This document shows positions 55,506-64,000 of a stretch of 64,000 bases of DNA, in pieces. The notes beneath the pieces were generated by a model. That model saw only the letters and a list, made by a program, of their open reading frames with translations. It was not told where the DNA came from and searched no databases. The number at the start of each line of letters is the position of its first letter. Position 1 is the first letter of the stretch. The stretch lies in NCBI RefSeq assembly GCF_001476895.1, contig NZ_LDTB01000011.1, forward strand, positions 17,494 to 81,493. The letters run 5' to 3'. Made by a program: the position numbers and the translations under genes. The DNA comes from Sphingomonas endophytica. Lineage in GTDB: Bacteria > Pseudomonadota > Alphaproteobacteria > Sphingomonadales > Sphingomonadaceae.

Positions 55506-57041
55506 ATGAGCAACGAAATCAATCGCGCACTGCGTCCATCGGGGTGGGTGCGACGCATCGCGAGTCGCAGCATGCTGCTGGGCGGGGCGATGCTGGTGGC
55601 CGGTACGGCGTCGGCCGATCCGGTCGGGCCGCAGATGACCGGCGCGAAGGAATCGCCCGCGACCCCGTCCGCCGTGGGGTATCCAGCGATCGGCAATGGT
55701 GAGGGGACCGTCCCCGGCAAGTACAACGTCTCGCGCTGGGCCGAGGACTGGCGCGGGATGCGCGATCCCGCGAAGCGCGACGATCCGCTCGACCGGTTGA
55801 AGTTCCTGCCGCTGACCGAAAGCGGCGACGTGTACCTGACGCTGTCGGGCGAGTTCCGCTACCGCGTGCAGGAAACCACCAACCCCGACCTGCGCGATCG
55901 CGAGGCGCAGCGTCAGGATCGCACCCGCATCTTCGCCGGGGCCGACCTGCACCTGGGCGATCACGTCCGTGTCTATGGGGAACTCGCGCACGCCGGGCTG
56001 CAGGGCATCAATCTGGGCAATCCGAACGCGAACCTGCGCAACAAGCTCACGCTGCAACAGGGTTTCGGTGAGGTGAAGGGCACGATCGGCGGTGCCGAGG
56101 TGGGCGTGCGCGGCGGGCGGCAGGAGTTTTCGGACGGCCCGAACCTGCTCCTGGCGGTGCGCGACGACCCGACGCTGCACTTCGTGCTGGACGGCGTGCG
56201 CGGCTATGTGCGGGGCAAGCGGGTGCGGGTCGACCTGTTCGACTTCAACTTCGTCAATTACGGCAAGCAGGGGCTCGGCGACGACCGCACCGATCACGCC
56301 CGCCGCTTCAGCGGTGCGACCTTCGGCTATGTCGTTCCAAATGATGTCCTGGGCAAATCGAAGCTGTTCTTCGATCCGTTCGTCTGGCGGCTGCGCACCG
56401 ATCGCGCGACCTGGGGGCGGACGACCGCGCGTGAGGAGCGGATGTTCTATGGCCTGCACCTGTATGGCGACATCGATCGCACGACGATCGACTGGACCGT
56501 GAACTATCAGGACGGCAGCTTCGGCAACCGCTCGATCAGCGCGTGGCAGGCGTTCCTGGCGCAAACCTGGCGCATCGCCGCCAATCCCAACGCGCCGCGC
56601 GTCGGTGTCCATGTCGATTACGCCAGCGGCGGTGGCGCGGCCGATGGACAAGGCGATCTGCGCACGCCCAGCGGCCTGTACGGCAACAATATCTACTACA
56701 GCTATCAGCTGTTCCTCACGCCGACGAACCTCCTGGCGATCTCGCCGAACATCACCGTGCAGCCTGTCAAGAACCTGCGCGTCACCGCCGAATATACGAT
56801 GGCCTATCGTCCGAACGAGGACGAGGCGGTTTATCGCGCATCGGGTGCGGCCTTTGCCGGGACGCAGAATGTCGCGGGCAAGCATATCGCCGACCTGATC
56901 CGCGCGCAGGCGGTGTGGAGCGTGACGCCGCGCATCTCGCTGACGGGACGCTATGAGCATATGATGGTCAAGGACGCACTGTCGCGAGCCGGGTACAGGG
57001 ATTCGGACTTCCTGGCGGGCTGGATCAGCTTCCGCTTCTAA
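55506..57041 (+). CDS. Outer membrane porin, alginate-export family
   Basis: The 511-residue protein has a signal peptide (cleavage near ASADP, about residue 38; the n-region is long), then a beta-barrel of the alginate-export/AlgE-like family, with GEFRYRVQETTNPDL, RQDRTRIFAGADLHLGDHVR, and GRQEFSDGPNLLLAVRDDPT, ending in an aromatic residue (WISFRF). In many sphingomonads such porins pass organic acids, not alginate. GAGAGGG precedes ATG 55506. It is followed by a permease gene after 23 bp and lies divergent from the sensor kinase, implying one uptake route. Confidence 0.9.
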   Translation: MSNEINRALRPSGWVRRIASRSMLLGGAMLVAGTASADPVGPQMTGAKESPATPSAVGYPAIGNGEGTVPGKYNVSRWAEDWRGMRDPAKRDDPLDRLKFLPLTESGDVYLTLSGEFRYRVQETTNPDLRDREAQRQDRTRIFAGADLHLGDHVRVYGELAHAGLQGINLGNPNANLRNKLTLQQGFGEVKGTIGGAEVGVRGGRQEFSDGPNLLLAVRDDPTLHFVLDGVRGYVRGKRVRVDLFDFNFVNYGKQGLGDDRTDHARRFSGATFGYVVPNDVLGKSKLFFDPFVWRLRTDRATWGRTTAREERMFYGLHLYGDIDRTTIDWTVNYQDGSFGNRSISAWQAFLAQTWRIAANPNAPRVGVHVDYASGGGAADGQGDLRTPSGLYGNNIYYSYQLFLTPTNLLAISPNITVQPVKNLRVTAEYTMAYRPNEDEAVYRASGAAFAGTQNVAGKHIADLIRAQAVWSVTPRISLTGRYEHMMVKDALSRAGYRDSDFLAGWISFRF

Positions 57042-57064
57042 CGAAAACAGAGGAGAAGAGTAGG

Positions 57065-58351
57065 ATGGCGGGAGCGCCCGATAACACGTTACGGTTGAAG
57101 TCGATCATCGGCGGTTCGACCGGCAATCTGGTCGAGTGGTTCGACTGGTATGTCTATTCGGCGTTCACGCTCTATTTCGCGCCGCACTTCTTCCCGTCGG
57201 GCGATCAGACCGCGCAATTGCTGAGCGCGGCGGCGGTCTTCGCGGTCGGCTTCGTCATGCGCCCGATCGGCGCCTGGATCATGGGTATCTATGCCGATCG
57301 CAAGGGACGCAAGGCGGGGCTGACGCTGTCGGTGACGCTGATGTGCGCAGGCTCGCTCATCATCGCCTGTACGCCGGGCTATACGACGATCGGGCTGGCC
57401 GCGCCCGCGCTGCTGGTGCTCGCGCGGCTGATGCAGGGGCTGTCGGTGGGCGGCGAATATGGCGCCAGCGCGACCTATCTGTCCGAAATGGCCGGCAAGT
57501 CGCGGCGCGGCTTCTTCTCCGCGTTTCAGTATGTCACGCTGATTTCTGGCCAGTTGCTCGCGATCATGGTGCTGCTGATCCTGCAGTCGGTGATGGACAA
57601 GCCCGAGCTGGAGGCATGGGGCTGGCGCATTCCATTCCTGATCGGCGCGGTGCTGGCGGTGGTCGTCTTCTATCTGCGGCGCGGTCTGGCCGAAACCGAA
57701 AGCTTCAAGAACGCCAAGGCGCATGACGCACCGAAGTCGGGGTTCCTGGCGCTGCTGAAGAACCACCCGCGCGAAACGGGGCTGGTGATGCTGTTGACGG
57801 CCGGCGGTACGCTCGCCTTCTACGCCTATTCGATCTACATGCAGAAGTTCCTGGTCAACACGTCGGGCTTCTCGAAGGAAGTCGCGACGCAGATCAACGC
57901 GGTAACCCTGTTCGTGTTCATGCTGCTTCAGCCGCTCGCCGGCGGGTTGTCGGACCGGATCGGGCGCAAGCCGCTGATGGTCGCGTTCGGCATCGCCGGC
58001 GTGCTGTTCACCTATCCGATTTTCTCCGCGCTGGAGGGGACGCGCGATCCGGTGACCGCGGGGCTGCTGGTCATGGCTTCGCTGATCATCGTCACCGGCT
58101 ATACCTCGATCAACGCCGTGGTGAAGGCCGAGCTGTTCCCTGCGCATATCCGCGCGCTGGGCGTCGCCTTGCCCTATGCGCTGGCCAATACGATTTTCGG
58201 CGGGACGGCTGAATATGTCGCGCTCAGCTTCAAGAAGCACGGGTGGGAGCAGGGCTTCTACTGGTATGTCACGGTGATGATCGGCATCTCGTTGCTGGTG
58301 TACCTGCGGATGCGCGATACCGGGCGGAACAGCCTGATCAGCGAGGATTGA
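57065..58351 (+). CDS. MHS-family MFS permease (alpha-ketoglutarate/dicarboxylate type)
   Basis: This 428-residue permease has STGNLVEWFDWYVYSAF in helix 1, RPIGAWIMGIYADRKGRKAG in the helix 2-3 loop and GLSVGGEYGASATYLSEMA in helix 4, all characteristic of the metabolite:H+ symporter family (KgtP, ProP, ShiA). It is closest in pattern to KgtP. With the porin before it and the DctB/DctD-like pair divergent, it likely imports a dicarboxylate or 2-oxoacid. AGGAGAAG precedes the ATG. Confidence 0.92.
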   Translation: MAGAPDNTLRLKSIIGGSTGNLVEWFDWYVYSAFTLYFAPHFFPSGDQTAQLLSAAAVFAVGFVMRPIGAWIMGIYADRKGRKAGLTLSVTLMCAGSLIIACTPGYTTIGLAAPALLVLARLMQGLSVGGEYGASATYLSEMAGKSRRGFFSAFQYVTLISGQLLAIMVLLILQSVMDKPELEAWGWRIPFLIGAVLAVVVFYLRRGLAETESFKNAKAHDAPKSGFLALLKNHPRETGLVMLLTAGGTLAFYAYSIYMQKFLVNTSGFSKEVATQINAVTLFVFMLLQPLAGGLSDRIGRKPLMVAFGIAGVLFTYPIFSALEGTRDPVTAGLLVMASLIIVTGYTSINAVVKAELFPAHIRALGVALPYALANTIFGGTAEYVALSFKKHGWEQGFYWYVTVMIGISLLVYLRMRDTGRNSLISED

Positions 58352-58384
58352 TCCTCGCCAAGCCCCTCCCCTGCGGGGGAGGGG
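58341..58384 (+). terminator. Two successive hairpins at the end of the permease gene
   Basis: GCGAGGAT-TG-ATCCTCGC (58341-58358) spans the stop codon, and CCCCTCCCC (58363-58371) pairs with GGGGAGGGG (58376-58384) around a 4-nt loop. The second element is a common sphingomonad intergenic palindrome. Together they probably end the porin-permease transcript. Confidence 0.55.
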
Positions 58385-58433
58385 TGAAGCGGCGGTGGTT
58401 TCCCTCGCCGCCCCGCATCGCTACATCCCGATC

Positions 58434-60470
58434 ATGACCGACACGCTGCTCGACCCGCTCGTCCTTCCCGATTTCACCGCGCTGACGCCGGAGGCGATCG
58501 CGCCCGCGCTCGACGCCGCGCTGGCGCGCCATGCCGAGGCGGTGGAGGCGGTCGTCCGCGACCGTCCGACCACCTTTGAGACTGCCTGGCTGCCGCTGGA
58601 GCGTGCCGAGGCGGGCGTCGATGCGCTCTGGTCGGCGGTGTCGCATCTGCGCGGCGTGGCGGACACGCCCGAGCTGCGCGCCGCACATGCCGCCGGGCAG
58701 GAAAAGCTGGTCGCGCATTTCATGGCCGTCGCGCAGAACCGCGATCTCTATGACGTGCTGACCGCGCTGGAGGCGTCGTCCGGCTTCGCCGATCTGCCGC
58801 AGGCCGACCGCGTCGCGGTCGAACATGCCGTCCGCGACTTCCGGCTCGCGGGCGTGGCGCTCGACGACGAGAAGCGCGCGCGCTTCGCCGAGGTGTCGGT
58901 GGAACTGTCGTCGCTGTCGACCGAGTTCGGCAGCGCGGTGCTGGACGCGACCGACGCCTGGACGCTCCATATCACCGACGAGGCGCGCCTCGCCGGCCTC
59001 TCCGCCCCCGACAAGGCGATGTTCGCCGCCGCCGCGCAGGCCAAGGGGCTCGACGGCTGGCTGGTCACGCTGCAGATGCCGAGCGTCAATGCCGTCCTGA
59101 CCTTCGCCGAGGATCGCGACCTGCGCGCCGACGTCTATCGCGCGTTCGGCACGCGGGCGTCGGATCAGGGGCCGAACGCGGGCGAATATGACAACGGCCC
59201 GCGCATCGCGCGCATCCTGGAATTGCGGCGCGAGGCGGCGACGCTGCTCGGCTTCACCGATCCGGTCGCCTTGTCGCTGGAGACGAAGATGGCGCCGAAC
59301 GCGGGCGAGGTGCTCGCCTTCCTGCGCGATCTGGGGCAGCGCGCGAAGCCCGCGGCGCAGCGCGATCTCGACGCGTTGCGCGCCTTCGCTGCCGAAGAAC
59401 TCGGCATCGCCGATTTGCAACCATGGGACGCGGGCTTCGCCGCCAACCGGCTGCGGCAGGCGCGCTATGCGGTCGATGAGCAGGAAGTGCGCGGCTATTT
59501 TCCGGTCGAGCGTGTCACCGCCGGCTGGCAGTCGCTGCTGGGGCAGTTGTTCGGGCTGACGCTGAAGCCTCGCGACGACGTGGCGCTCTACCATGATGAC
59601 GCCTGTTATTACGACGTCGCCGACGACAGCGGCGAGGTGTTCGCGGGCCTCTACCTCGATCTCCACGCGCGTCCCGGCAAGCGCGGCGGGGCGTGGATGG
59701 CGCAGGCGCGGCCGCGTCTCCGCGATGGCAACAACGTCCGCGTGCCGGTCGCCTATCTGGTCTGCAACTTCGCGCCCAAGGGCGCGGATCAGCCGTCGCT
59801 GCTCAGCCACAACGACGTGGTGACGCTGCTCCACGAAACGGGGCACTGCCTCCACCACCTGTTCACGCGCGTCGACCGTCCGTCGATCGCCGGGACCAGC
59901 GGGTTCGAATGGGACGCGGTCGAGCTTCCCAGCCAGTTGATGGAGGATTTCGCCTGGGATCGCGCGATCCTGACCGCGATGTCGGGGCATCACGAAACGG
60001 GCGCGCCGCTGCCGCCCGAATTGTTCGACAGGATGGTCGCGGCGCGCCGGTTCCAGTCGGGGATGTTCATCGTCCGCCAGCTGGAGTTCGCGCTGTTCGA
60101 CCTGCTGCTCCACCTCGGCACGATGGGCAGCGATCCGATGGAGGTGATCGACGCGGTGCGCGACGAGGTGTCGGTGCTGCGCCCGCCGGAATGGCACCGC
60201 TTCCCGCATGCGTTCAGCCACATTTTCGCAGGCGGTTATGCGTCGGGCTACTACAGCTATCTCTGGGCCGAGGTGCTGGCCGCCGATGGCTTCGGCCGCT
60301 TCGCCGAGAACGGGCTGATCGACCGCGCGACCGGCACCGCGCTGCGCGAGGAAGTGCTGGCGCGCGGCGCGACCCGTCCTGCGGCGGAGAGCTTCCGGGC
60401 GTTCCGGGGCCGCGATGCCGATCCGGTCGCGATGCTGGTCCGCCACGGCCTGCTGGAGGAGGCGCGATGA
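58434..60470 (+). CDS. M3-family oligopeptidase (oligopeptidase A / dipeptidyl carboxypeptidase type)
   Basis: The 678-residue protein is a thimet-oligopeptidase-like zinc peptidase. The zinc site is H467, E468, H471 ([13 protein letters not shown]) with third ligand E497 in [12 protein letters not shown]. No signal peptide is seen, so it degrades short peptides in the cytoplasm. The C-terminal [21 protein letters not shown] is the family's substrate-binding loop. ATG 58434 gives the normal length; a further 13 upstream residues are possible. It overlaps the next gene (ATGA). Confidence 0.94.
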   Translation: MTDTLLDPLVLPDFTALTPEAIAPALDAALARHAEAVEAVVRDRPTTFETAWLPLERAEAGVDALWSAVSHLRGVADTPELRAAHAAGQEKLVAHFMAVAQNRDLYDVLTALEASSGFADLPQADRVAVEHAVRDFRLAGVALDDEKRARFAEVSVELSSLSTEFGSAVLDATDAWTLHITDEARLAGLSAPDKAMFAAAAQAKGLDGWLVTLQMPSVNAVLTFAEDRDLRADVYRAFGTRASDQGPNAGEYDNGPRIARILELRREAATLLGFTDPVALSLETKMAPNAGEVLAFLRDLGQRAKPAAQRDLDALRAFAAEELGIADLQPWDAGFAANRLRQARYAVDEQEVRGYFPVERVTAGWQSLLGQLFGLTLKPRDDVALYHDDACYYDVADDSGEVFAGLYLDLHARPGKRGGAWMAQARPRLRDGNNVRVPVAYLVCNFAPKGADQPSLLSHNDVVTLLHETGHCLHHLFTRVDRPSIAGTSGFEWDAVELPSQLMEDFAWDRAILTAMSGHHETGAPLPPELFDRMVAARRFQSGMFIVRQLEFALFDLLLHLGTMGSDPMEVIDAVRDEVSVLRPPEWHRFPHAFSHIFAGGYASGYYSYLWAEVLAADGFGRFAENGLIDRATGTALREEVLARGATRPAAESFRAFRGRDADPVAMLVRHGLLEEAR

Positions 60471-60949
60471 GCGTGCTGATCCTCACCACCGGCGGGACGA
60501 TCGACAAGCTCTATTTCGACGCGCTGAGCGAATATCAGATCGGCGACAGCGTGGTCGAACGGCTGCTCAGGACCGCGCGCGTCGCGCTGCCGTTCCGCGT
60601 GCAGGAGCTGCTTCGCAAGGACAGCCTGGAGTTGACCGACGACGACCGCGCGATGGTCGCGCAAGCCGTGGCCGACGCGCCGGAAGAGCGCATCGTCATC
60701 ACCCATGGCACCGATACGATGACCGAGACGGCGAAGGCGCTGGCGGGGAAGACGGACAAGACGATCGTCCTCGTCGGCGCGCTGGCCCCGGCGCGCTTCG
60801 CCGACAGCGACGCCACCTTCAACCTCGGCATGGCCTTCGCCACCGCGCAGGTCGCCGGACCCGGCGTGTGGATCGCGATGAACGGCACGATCTTCGACGG
60901 GACCAAGGTGCGCAAGGATCGCTCGATCAACAGCTTCGTCGCGGCATGA
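60467..60949 (+). CDS. Half-length asparaginase (N-terminal domain only)
   Basis: The 160-residue protein matches only the N-terminal domain of type I/II L-asparaginases. It has TGGTID (8-13, nucleophile T11), HGTDTM (80-85, T82/D83) and [18 protein letters not shown] (103-120). Normal asparaginases have about 330 residues, with the C-terminal domain completing the active site at the dimer interface. The reading frame is intact with a good GGAGGAGG site and ATGA overlaps on both sides, so this is a stable short form rather than a recent truncation. It may hydrolyse amides or only bind them. Confidence 0.88.
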   Translation: MSVLILTTGGTIDKLYFDALSEYQIGDSVVERLLRTARVALPFRVQELLRKDSLELTDDDRAMVAQAVADAPEERIVITHGTDTMTETAKALAGKTDKTIVLVGALAPARFADSDATFNLGMAFATAQVAGPGVWIAMNGTIFDGTKVRKDRSINSFVAA

Positions 60950-61995
60950 CACGGGGCTGGCTGGCCGAGGCGATCCGCCGGATCGAGGCGGATTACAACC
61001 GCAGCGCCGATACCCATCTGATCCAGGTCGACCTGCCGCATCATGACGGCATCCATTTGTATCTGAAGGACGAAAGCAGCCACCCGACCGGCAGCCTCAA
61101 GCACCGCCTCGCGCGCTCGCTGTTCCTCTATGCGCTCTGCAACGAACGGATCGGCCCGGATACGTGCGTGATCGAGGCGTCGTCGGGGTCGACCGCGGTC
61201 AGCGAGGCGTATTTCGCGAAGATGCTGGGACTGCGCTTCATCGCGGTCGTCCCGGCCGCGACCGCCGCGCCGAAGCTCGACGCGATCCGCTTCCACGGGG
61301 GCGAGATCCACGCCGTCGACGATCCGCGCACCGTCTATGACGTCGCCAACGCCCTCGCGGCGGAGACGGGCGGGCATTACCTCGACCAGTTCACCTATGC
61401 CGAGCGCGCGACCGACTGGCGCGGCAACAACAACATTGCCGAGAGCATCTTCGCGCAGATGGCGGAGGAGGAGCATCCGGTTCCGTCGTGGATCGTCTGC
61501 GGCGCGGGCACGGGGGGCACCTCGGCGACGATCGGGCGCTTCATCCGCTATCGCCGCCACGCGACGCGATTGTGCGTGGCGGACCCGGTCAATTCGATCT
61601 TCCACCGCCATTATGCCGACCGCGCGGCGGTGGCGTTGCCCGAGGGATGCGCGTCGCGGATCGAGGGGATCGGGCGTCCGCGCGTCGAGCCGAGCTTCGT
61701 GCCCGGCGTGATCGACCGGATGATCGCGGTCGAGGACGGCGACAGCCTGGGCGCGATGCGCGCGCTGGGGCGGGTGCTGGGGCGGCGCGTCGGTGGCTCG
61801 ACGGGGACGAACCTGTGGGCGTGCGCGCGGCTGATCCGCGAGATGGCGGCGCGTGGCGAGCGCGGGAGCATCGTGACGCTGCTGTGCGACGGCGGCGATC
61901 GCTACGGCTGCACCTATCATGACGAGGCGTGGCTGGCGGACAGCGGGCTGGCGTGGGAGCGCGCCGAGGCGGAGATCGGGGCGTTGCTCACCTGA
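60946..61995 (+). CDS. PLP-dependent cysteine synthase-family enzyme (Cds1-like)
   Basis: The 349-residue protein is a fold-type II PLP enzyme with K52 in [10 protein letters not shown] as Schiff-base lysine, [20 protein letters not shown] (phosphate and substrate loop) and [14 protein letters not shown] (PLP phosphate). The [16 protein letters not shown] motif and lack of a CBS regulatory domain fit cysteine synthase or the cysteine desulfhydrase Cds1 group. It overlaps the asparaginase gene (ATGA). With the peptidase it forms a three-gene unit that looks suited to peptide and amino acid breakdown. Confidence 0.9.
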   Translation: MTRGWLAEAIRRIEADYNRSADTHLIQVDLPHHDGIHLYLKDESSHPTGSLKHRLARSLFLYALCNERIGPDTCVIEASSGSTAVSEAYFAKMLGLRFIAVVPAATAAPKLDAIRFHGGEIHAVDDPRTVYDVANALAAETGGHYLDQFTYAERATDWRGNNNIAESIFAQMAEEEHPVPSWIVCGAGTGGTSATIGRFIRYRRHATRLCVADPVNSIFHRHYADRAAVALPEGCASRIEGIGRPRVEPSFVPGVIDRMIAVEDGDSLGAMRALGRVLGRRVGGSTGTNLWACARLIREMAARGERGSIVTLLCDGGDRYGCTYHDEAWLADSGLAWERAEAEIGALLT

Positions 61996-61998
61996 CGC

Positions 61999-62076
61999 CG
62001 TCATTGCGAGCGAAGCGAAGCAATCCAAGGCCACGCGCACGACGCCCTGGATTGCTTCGCTCCGCTCGCAATGACG
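61999..62076. repeat. 29-bp inverted repeat element
   Basis: The arms 61999-62027 and 62048-62076 are inverted copies with one mismatch (core CATTGCGAGCGAAGCGAAGC), separated by 20 bp. The sequence is a well-known dispersed intergenic palindrome of alphaproteobacteria. It begins 4 bp after the PLP-enzyme stop and may act as a terminator or mRNA stabiliser. It can form a very stable stem-loop. Confidence 0.85.
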
Positions 62077-62160
62077 AATGCTCCCCGACAATCCCCATCC
62101 ATATCAACCTCTTCCCTTTCGCGCTTTCCCCTGCGGACGCCATCGGTTAACAGCCCGGCC

Positions 62161-62622
62161 ATGACGGCGGTGGATCAACCCGCGCAGGGACGTTTCGAGG
62201 GAGGCTCGCACCTCTTCGCGCTGCGCGTCTATTTCGAGGACACCGACCTGTCGGGCGTCGTCTATCACGCCAATTACCTGCGCTTCATGGAACGGGCGCG
62301 CTCCGACATGCTGCGGGTCGCCGGGATCGACCAGCGCGCGCATTTCGAGGGCGGGGGCGGCGCCTATGCGATCGCCGACCTTGCCATCAAGTATCGCGCG
62401 CCCGCGAAGCTGGACGACGCGCTGCTGATCGAGAGCCGCGTCACGTCGATCCGCGCGGCCAGCGTCGTCATTCATCAGACAGTCAGGCGCGGCGCGGAAT
62501 TGCTGACCGACGCGCAGGTGACGGCGGCGCTGGTCGGCCCCGACGGTCGCCCGCGCCGCCAGCCCGCGCACTGGATCGACACGTTCCGCCGTCTCGCCGC
62601 ATTGGGGGAAGTTACGCCGTGA
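62161..62622 (+). CDS. ybgC: YbgC-type acyl-CoA thioesterase of the Tol-Pal cluster
   Basis: The 153-residue hot-dog-fold protein has the YbgC signature EDTDLSGVVYHANYLRFMER (26-45), with the catalytic aspartate in EDTD. It hydrolyses acyl-CoA/ACP thioesters and is routinely the first gene of tol-pal clusters. ATG 62161 is chosen; a longer frame to 62071 runs into the repeat region. Its stop overlaps the tolQ start (GTGA). Confidence 0.94.
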   Translation: MTAVDQPAQGRFEGGSHLFALRVYFEDTDLSGVVYHANYLRFMERARSDMLRVAGIDQRAHFEGGGGAYAIADLAIKYRAPAKLDDALLIESRVTSIRAASVVIHQTVRRGAELLTDAQVTAALVGPDGRPRRQPAHWIDTFRRLAALGEVTP

Positions 62623-63311
62623 ATCCGATTTTGCAGACCGACGCGGCCACGCTGTCGCCGATCGCGCTGTTCCTTCAGGCCGACTGGGTGGTGAAGGCGG
62701 TGATGCTGGGGCTGCTGTTCGCCAGCATCTGGACCTGGGCGATCATCATCGGCTTCTGGCTGAAGCTGGGCCGGACGCGCACCCGCACCGAGGCGTTCGA
62801 GCGCGATTTCTGGAAGGCCGACGATATCGACGCCTTCTACAAGTCGCAGACGCATACCGACCTGCCGTCCGCGCGCGTCCTGAACGCCGGCGTCACCGAA
62901 TGGCGGCGCTCGACCGCGGGCAACAAGATCGACCGCGACGGCACGCGCGACCGGCTGGCGACCGTGATGGGATCGGCGGTCGCCAAGGAGATCGACCAGC
63001 TGTCCGACCGGCTCAACGTGCTGGCGACGGTCGGGTCGGTCGCGCCGTTCGTGGGGCTGTTCGGCACCGTCTGGGGCATCATGCGCAGCTTCACCGCGAT
63101 CGCCAGTCAGCAGAACACCAGCCTGTCGGTCGTGGCGCCGGGCATCGCCGAGGCGCTGTTCGCGACCGCGATCGGCCTGTTCGCGGCGATCCCGGCGGTC
63201 ATCGCCTACAATCGCTTCAGCCATTCGATCAACCGCATCGAGGCGCGGCTGAACCGCTTTGCCGATGGTTTCCACGCGACGCTCTCGCGGCAGCTCGACG
63301 GCGAACGCTGA
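62619..63311 (+). CDS. tolQ: Tol-Pal system protein TolQ
   Basis: The 230-residue protein has three transmembrane helices (about 25-45, 140-160 and 180-200) in the MotA/TolQ/ExbB pattern, with VAPFVGLFGTVWGIMRSF and APGIAEALFATAIGLFAAIP. It forms the proton channel with TolR that energises TolA for outer membrane constriction in division. GTG start overlaps ybgC. Confidence 0.96.
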   Translation: MNPILQTDAATLSPIALFLQADWVVKAVMLGLLFASIWTWAIIIGFWLKLGRTRTRTEAFERDFWKADDIDAFYKSQTHTDLPSARVLNAGVTEWRRSTAGNKIDRDGTRDRLATVMGSAVAKEIDQLSDRLNVLATVGSVAPFVGLFGTVWGIMRSFTAIASQQNTSLSVVAPGIAEALFATAIGLFAAIPAVIAYNRFSHSINRIEARLNRFADGFHATLSRQLDGER

Positions 63312-63742
63312 TGGCGATGCATCTGCCCTCCGCGCGGGGGAAGGGACGGCGCGCGCCGATGGCGGAGATCAACGTCACGCCGCTCGTCGACGTGATGCTG
63401 GTGCTGCTCATCATCTTCATGGTGACGGCGCCGCTGTTGACGCAGGGCGTGCCGGTGAACCTGCCCGACAGCCGCGCCAAGCCGCTGGATCAGGAAGTGC
63501 AGCCGGTGGAGATATCGCTCGACGAACAGGGCCGTCTGTTCATCGCCAAGGAGGAGGTCGCGCCCGACGCGCTCCCGGCGCGCCTGACCGCGATCGCCGA
63601 CGCGGCGAAGGGCGATCAGCCGCCGCAGGTGTTCCTGCGCGCCGATCGCGGGCTGGATTACGGCCGCGTGATGCGCGTGATGGGCGAGCTGAACCGCGCG
63701 GGGCTGAACCGCGTCGCGCTGGTGACGGTGGGCGAGGAGTAA
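63311..63742 (+). CDS. tolR: Tol-Pal system protein TolR
   Basis: The 143-residue protein has the ExbD/TolR N-terminal helix with the proton-carrying aspartate in INVTPLVDVMLVLLIIFMV and a periplasmic domain (about 50-140). ATG overlaps the tolQ stop by one base (TGATG). Confidence 0.96.
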   Translation: MAMHLPSARGKGRRAPMAEINVTPLVDVMLVLLIIFMVTAPLLTQGVPVNLPDSRAKPLDQEVQPVEISLDEQGRLFIAKEEVAPDALPARLTAIADAAKGDQPPQVFLRADRGLDYGRVMRVMGELNRAGLNRVALVTVGEE

Positions 63743-64000
63743 GTGGAGCGCGGTGAGAAGATCGGGCTGGGGCTGGCCGTTGCGGGACACGTCCTGCTGT
63801 TCGGCGTGCTCTCGGTCGGCTTCCTCGCCACCCCCAATCCGGTCAAGCTGAAGCAGAACCCGGTCGAGGTCAGCCTGGTCAAGGACGTCGCGCTGGAGGC
63901 CGCCGCGCCGCAGCAGACCGAAGCGCCGTCGCAGGCGGTCGCCCCCGACGTCGGCGAGCCGGAGGAAGCGCCGCCCCCCGCCGAGGCACCGCAGCAGCCC
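63743..64000 (+). CDS. tolA: TolA-like protein, N-terminal part (cut at right edge)
   Basis: Translation from GTG 63743, directly after the tolR stop, gives MERGEKIGLGLAVAGHVLLF, a short cytoplasmic tail and one transmembrane helix (about 8-28), then PVEVSLVKDV and a Pro/Glu/Ala/Gln-rich segment typical of the TolA or TonB periplasmic linker. The position after tolQ-tolR makes TolA the best call. The C-terminal domain lies outside the window. No ribosome site is distinct; coupling with tolR is likely. Confidence 0.85.
   Translation, partial: MERGEKIGLGLAVAGHVLLFGVLSVGFLATPNPVKLKQNPVEVSLVKDVALEAAAPQQTEAPSQAVAPDVGEPEEAPPPAEAPQQP

Noticed and set aside
58338..60446. 702-codon open frame on the minus strand opposite the M3 peptidase gene
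   Set aside because: It is the antisense shadow of a well-supported peptidase gene; the Arg-rich composition, lack of motifs and lack of a ribosome site are typical of high-G+C shadow frames.

Overview
The window looks like a chromosomal segment of an alphaproteobacterium of the Sphingomonas type (Sphingomonadales). This rests on the high G+C content, a TonB-dependent receptor beside glycoside hydrolase genes, PQQ dehydrogenases, a C4-pathway hemA (5-aminolevulinate synthase), the plsY-dprA-topA and ybgC-tolQ-tolR-tolA gene orders, and frequent ATGA/GTGA-type stop/start overlaps. No rRNA, tRNA, CRISPR array, insertion sequence or prophage was recognised.

Layout. (1) 1-7.1 kb: a plant-polysaccharide locus with an MFS transporter (cut at the left edge), a GH43 glycosidase, a secreted CE1-like esterase and a large TonB-dependent receptor preceded by a LacI-type palindrome. 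(2) 7.2-25.3 kb: a catabolic island led by a GntR/FCD regulator. It holds a periplasmic amidohydrolase, two MFS transporters, an iron alcohol dehydrogenase, an aldehyde dehydrogenase, two PQQ dehydrogenases each with its own small cytochrome c, a class III CoA-transferase, a crotonase-fold protein lacking both catalytic glutamates, an SMP-30 lactonase, a small secreted protein and two secreted bicupins. A 12-bp palindrome close to ATCATATAGGAT recurs before the regulator, the amidohydrolase operon, both divergent promoter regions and the esterase, so these probably form one regulon. Oxidation would start in the periplasm and the products be finished as CoA thioesters; the substrate is not known. 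(3) 25.3-28.2 kb: copper resistance copA-copB. (4) 28.3-33.2 kb: a type III restriction-modification operon (mod, res, plus a third gene). The Res nuclease motif lacks its lysine, whereas the third gene encodes a protein with an intact D...ELK motif.

(5) 33.3-39.7 kb: a small zinc-ribbon membrane protein, gluconokinase converging on a GntR/FadR-type regulator, a minimal LuxR-type HTH protein, a decayed stretch, an MscS channel, cystathionine beta-lyase, mercaptopyruvate sulfurtransferase and queF. (6) 39.8-43.4 kb: a glycosyltransferase fused to a toroid-like domain, followed by a GH130 mannoside phosphorylase-family gene. (7) 43.7-51.1 kb: a small secreted protein and housekeeping genes topA, dprA, plsY, murI and hemA, with palindromic intergenic repeats. 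(8) 51.3-58.4 kb: a PDZ/M48-type peptidase, a DctB/DctD-like two-component pair whose regulator lacks the GAFTGA loop, and divergently an alginate-export-type porin with an MHS-type organic acid permease. (9) 58.4-64 kb: an M3 peptidase, a half-length asparaginase and a PLP enzyme in an overlapping operon, a palindromic repeat, then ybgC-tolQ-tolR-tolA (tolA cut at the right edge).

Functions come from reading protein motifs and gene context only; no database search was run. Where a start codon differs from the longest possible one, the choice rests on a visible ribosome binding site, an overlap or the expected protein length.
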